DNA of 6,462 nt, taken from the NCBI GenBank assembly GCA_036787815.1, contig DAIQOP010000234.1, positions 1-6,462 on the forward strand. The letters are read 5' to 3'. This stretch comes from DATBAK01 sp036787815 (lineage in GTDB: Bacteria > Actinomycetota > Acidimicrobiia > IMCC26256 > PALSA-610). Each line of letters starts with the position of its first letter. Within the stretch, counting starts at the first letter, position 1. The notes under the pieces were generated by a model. That model ran no database searches and was not told the DNA's origin. It was given only the letters and a program-made list of their open reading frames with translations. This document shows positions 5,205 to 6,462 of the stretch, in pieces. The position numbers and the translations under genes are program-made.

Positions 5205-6461
5205 GTGACGACCAGGAAGCCACTGCGATTCGAATCGTTCGCGCCCTTCGGGCATCGCGACTTCGCGCTGTTCTGGTCCGGCGCGTTCGTGAGCAACATC
5301 GGAACGTGGATGGAGACCGTCGCCTTCGCGGTGTACGTCACGAACCTCACCGGTCGGGCGGTGTGGCCCGGCCTCGTCGCGGCCGCGACCTTCGTACCGA
5401 CCGCGTTCCTCGGACCGGTCGGTGGCGCGCTCGCCGACCGCATGCCCCGTAAGGCGATCCTGCTCACCACCACGGTCGTGCAGACCATGTTCGCCGGGCT
5501 CATCACCACGCTGATGGTGATCGGTCACCCGGCGCCGATCGTGGTCGTGCTCGTGGCGTTCGGGAGCGGCTGCGCGGCCGCGATGGGCTTCCCCGCCTAC
5601 CAGGCGATGATCCCCGACCTCGTGCCGATCGAAGATCTCCCGGGCGCCATCGCCCTGGGCTCCGCGCAGTGGAACCTCGGGCGGGTCATCGGTCCGCTCC
5701 TCGCGGGAGTCGCGATCACGCTCGGCGGGATCCCGTGGGCGCTCGGCGCCAACACCGTCAGCTTCTTCGCGGTGATCGTGGTGCTCCTGCTCATCACCCT
5801 CCCCCGCCCGGCCCCCGGCGCGCGCGACAGCAAGATCCTCGCGGCGATCCGCAGCGGCTTCCGCCTCGTACGCGCCGATCCGGGCCTGCGGGTCGTGATC
5901 CAGACGATGAGCCTCAACACGCTGCTCGCTGCGCCCTTCATCGCGCTCCTTCCGTACATGGCGATCAAGGTCTTCCACTCGGGCAAGGGCGGTACCTCGG
6001 TGCTCGTGACCGCGCAGGGCATCGGAGCGGTGAGCGCGGCGCTCGCGATGGGGCCGCTGGGCCTGCGCCACGGCGTGCGCTGGATCATGGTGCGCTCGGT
6101 CGGCCTCGTGCCGTTCGCGCTCCTGCTCTACGCGATCGCGCCGAACCTTCCGCTCTCGGCCGTCGCGATCGTCGCGGTCGGCGCGCTCTACCTCGCGTCG
6201 CTGTCGAGCTTCACGACGATCGCGCAGCAGCGCGCGCCGGCAGAGTTCCGAGGGCGCGTCCTGTCGGTGAACAACGTGGTGCTCGGCACGCTGTATCCGA
6301 TCGGCGCGGCGTTCGAGGGGCTGCTCGCCGACCACTTCGGCCTCCGGACGGTCACCGCCGGCTCGGCGATCGTGATGCTCGTCGCGCTCGCCGCGGTGCG
6401 CACCCTTCGTCCCGGGTACACGAAGGCCATCGACACGCCGTACGCGCCCGTCTCCGTCTAG
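5205..6461 (+). CDS. MFS permease, EntS/MFS_3-like exporter family
   Basis: This complete 418-residue integral membrane protein should have about twelve membrane helices in two halves, joined by a charged central loop near 200-228 (PRPAPGARDSK and following). Family marks are FWSGAFVSNIGTWMETVA (23-40), the loop-2/3 motif GPVGGALADRMPRK (70-83), NLGRVIGPLLAG (157-168) and APAEFRGRVLSV (344-355). These are typical of the EntS/MFS_3 group, which includes siderophore and drug exporters. Direction and substrate cannot be read from the sequence. It begins with GTG 10 nt after the crotonase stop and has no visible ribosome binding site, so translation probably depends on the upstream gene. The stop TAG lies 1 nt before the window edge. 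It could be the last gene of the operon or an unrelated hitchhiker. Confidence 0.88.
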   Translation: MTTRKPLRFESFAPFGHRDFALFWSGAFVSNIGTWMETVAFAVYVTNLTGRAVWPGLVAAATFVPTAFLGPVGGALADRMPRKAILLTTTVVQTMFAGLITTLMVIGHPAPIVVVLVAFGSGCAAAMGFPAYQAMIPDLVPIEDLPGAIALGSAQWNLGRVIGPLLAGVAITLGGIPWALGANTVSFFAVIVVLLLITLPRPAPGARDSKILAAIRSGFRLVRADPGLRVVIQTMSLNTLLAAPFIALLPYMAIKVFHSGKGGTSVLVTAQGIGAVSAALAMGPLGLRHGVRWIMVRSVGLVPFALLLYAIAPNLPLSAVAIVAVGALYLASLSSFTTIAQQRAPAEFRGRVLSVNNVVLGTLYPIGAAFEGLLADHFGLRTVTAGSAIVMLVALAAVRTLRPGYTKAIDTPYAPVSV

Positions 6462-6462
6462 G

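Noticed and set aside
4226..6335. Two further long minus-strand frames opposite the crotonase and MFS genes
   Set aside because: Low-complexity Arg/His/Asp-rich products. The plus strand carries the conserved motifs.

Overview
The window is GC-rich throughout. It has compact, overlapping genes, Asp/Glu/Arg/Ala/Val-rich proteins, strong G/C preference at third codon positions and weak or missing Shine-Dalgarno sequences. This fits a high-GC actinobacterium. The Acidimicrobiia are a plausible home, but that is inference from style and gene content, since no marker gene is present.

Layout. A leftward gene at 1-523 (minus strand, cut by the window edge) encodes a secreted protein whose body resembles the transcobalamin C-terminal domain (DUF4430). 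Its leader carries a well-formed cobalamin (B12) riboswitch at about 612-748, also on the minus strand. From the same 298-bp intergenic region a rightward run of five genes begins: ecfT (822-1952), a fused double ATPase ecfA (1963-3591), an ECF substrate-binding membrane component (3588-4424), a crotonase of the ECHDC3 type (4421-5194) and an EntS-like MFS permease (5205-6461). The spacings are +10, -4, -4 and +10 nt, so all five are probably one transcript.

How they may work together. The three ECF genes form a complete, dedicated energy-coupling-factor ABC importer: S component, T scaffold, and both ATPase domains in one chain. A B12 aptamer controlling the divergent secreted transcobalamin-like protein suggests the locus takes up cobalamin or a corrinoid. 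In that model the secreted protein captures the vitamin outside the membrane and the ECF complex imports it. The substrate assignment rests on the riboswitch and the gene neighbourhood, not on a substrate-specific residue in the S component. The ECF operon is not downstream of the riboswitch, so it must be regulated some other way or be constitutive.

The crotonase is of note because both glutamates that catalyse hydration in classical enoyl-CoA hydratases are replaced (Gln113 and Gly133). Its link to vitamin uptake, and that of the MFS permease, rests only on operon position. I see no tRNA, rRNA, CRISPR, insertion sequence or convincing intrinsic terminator in the window.
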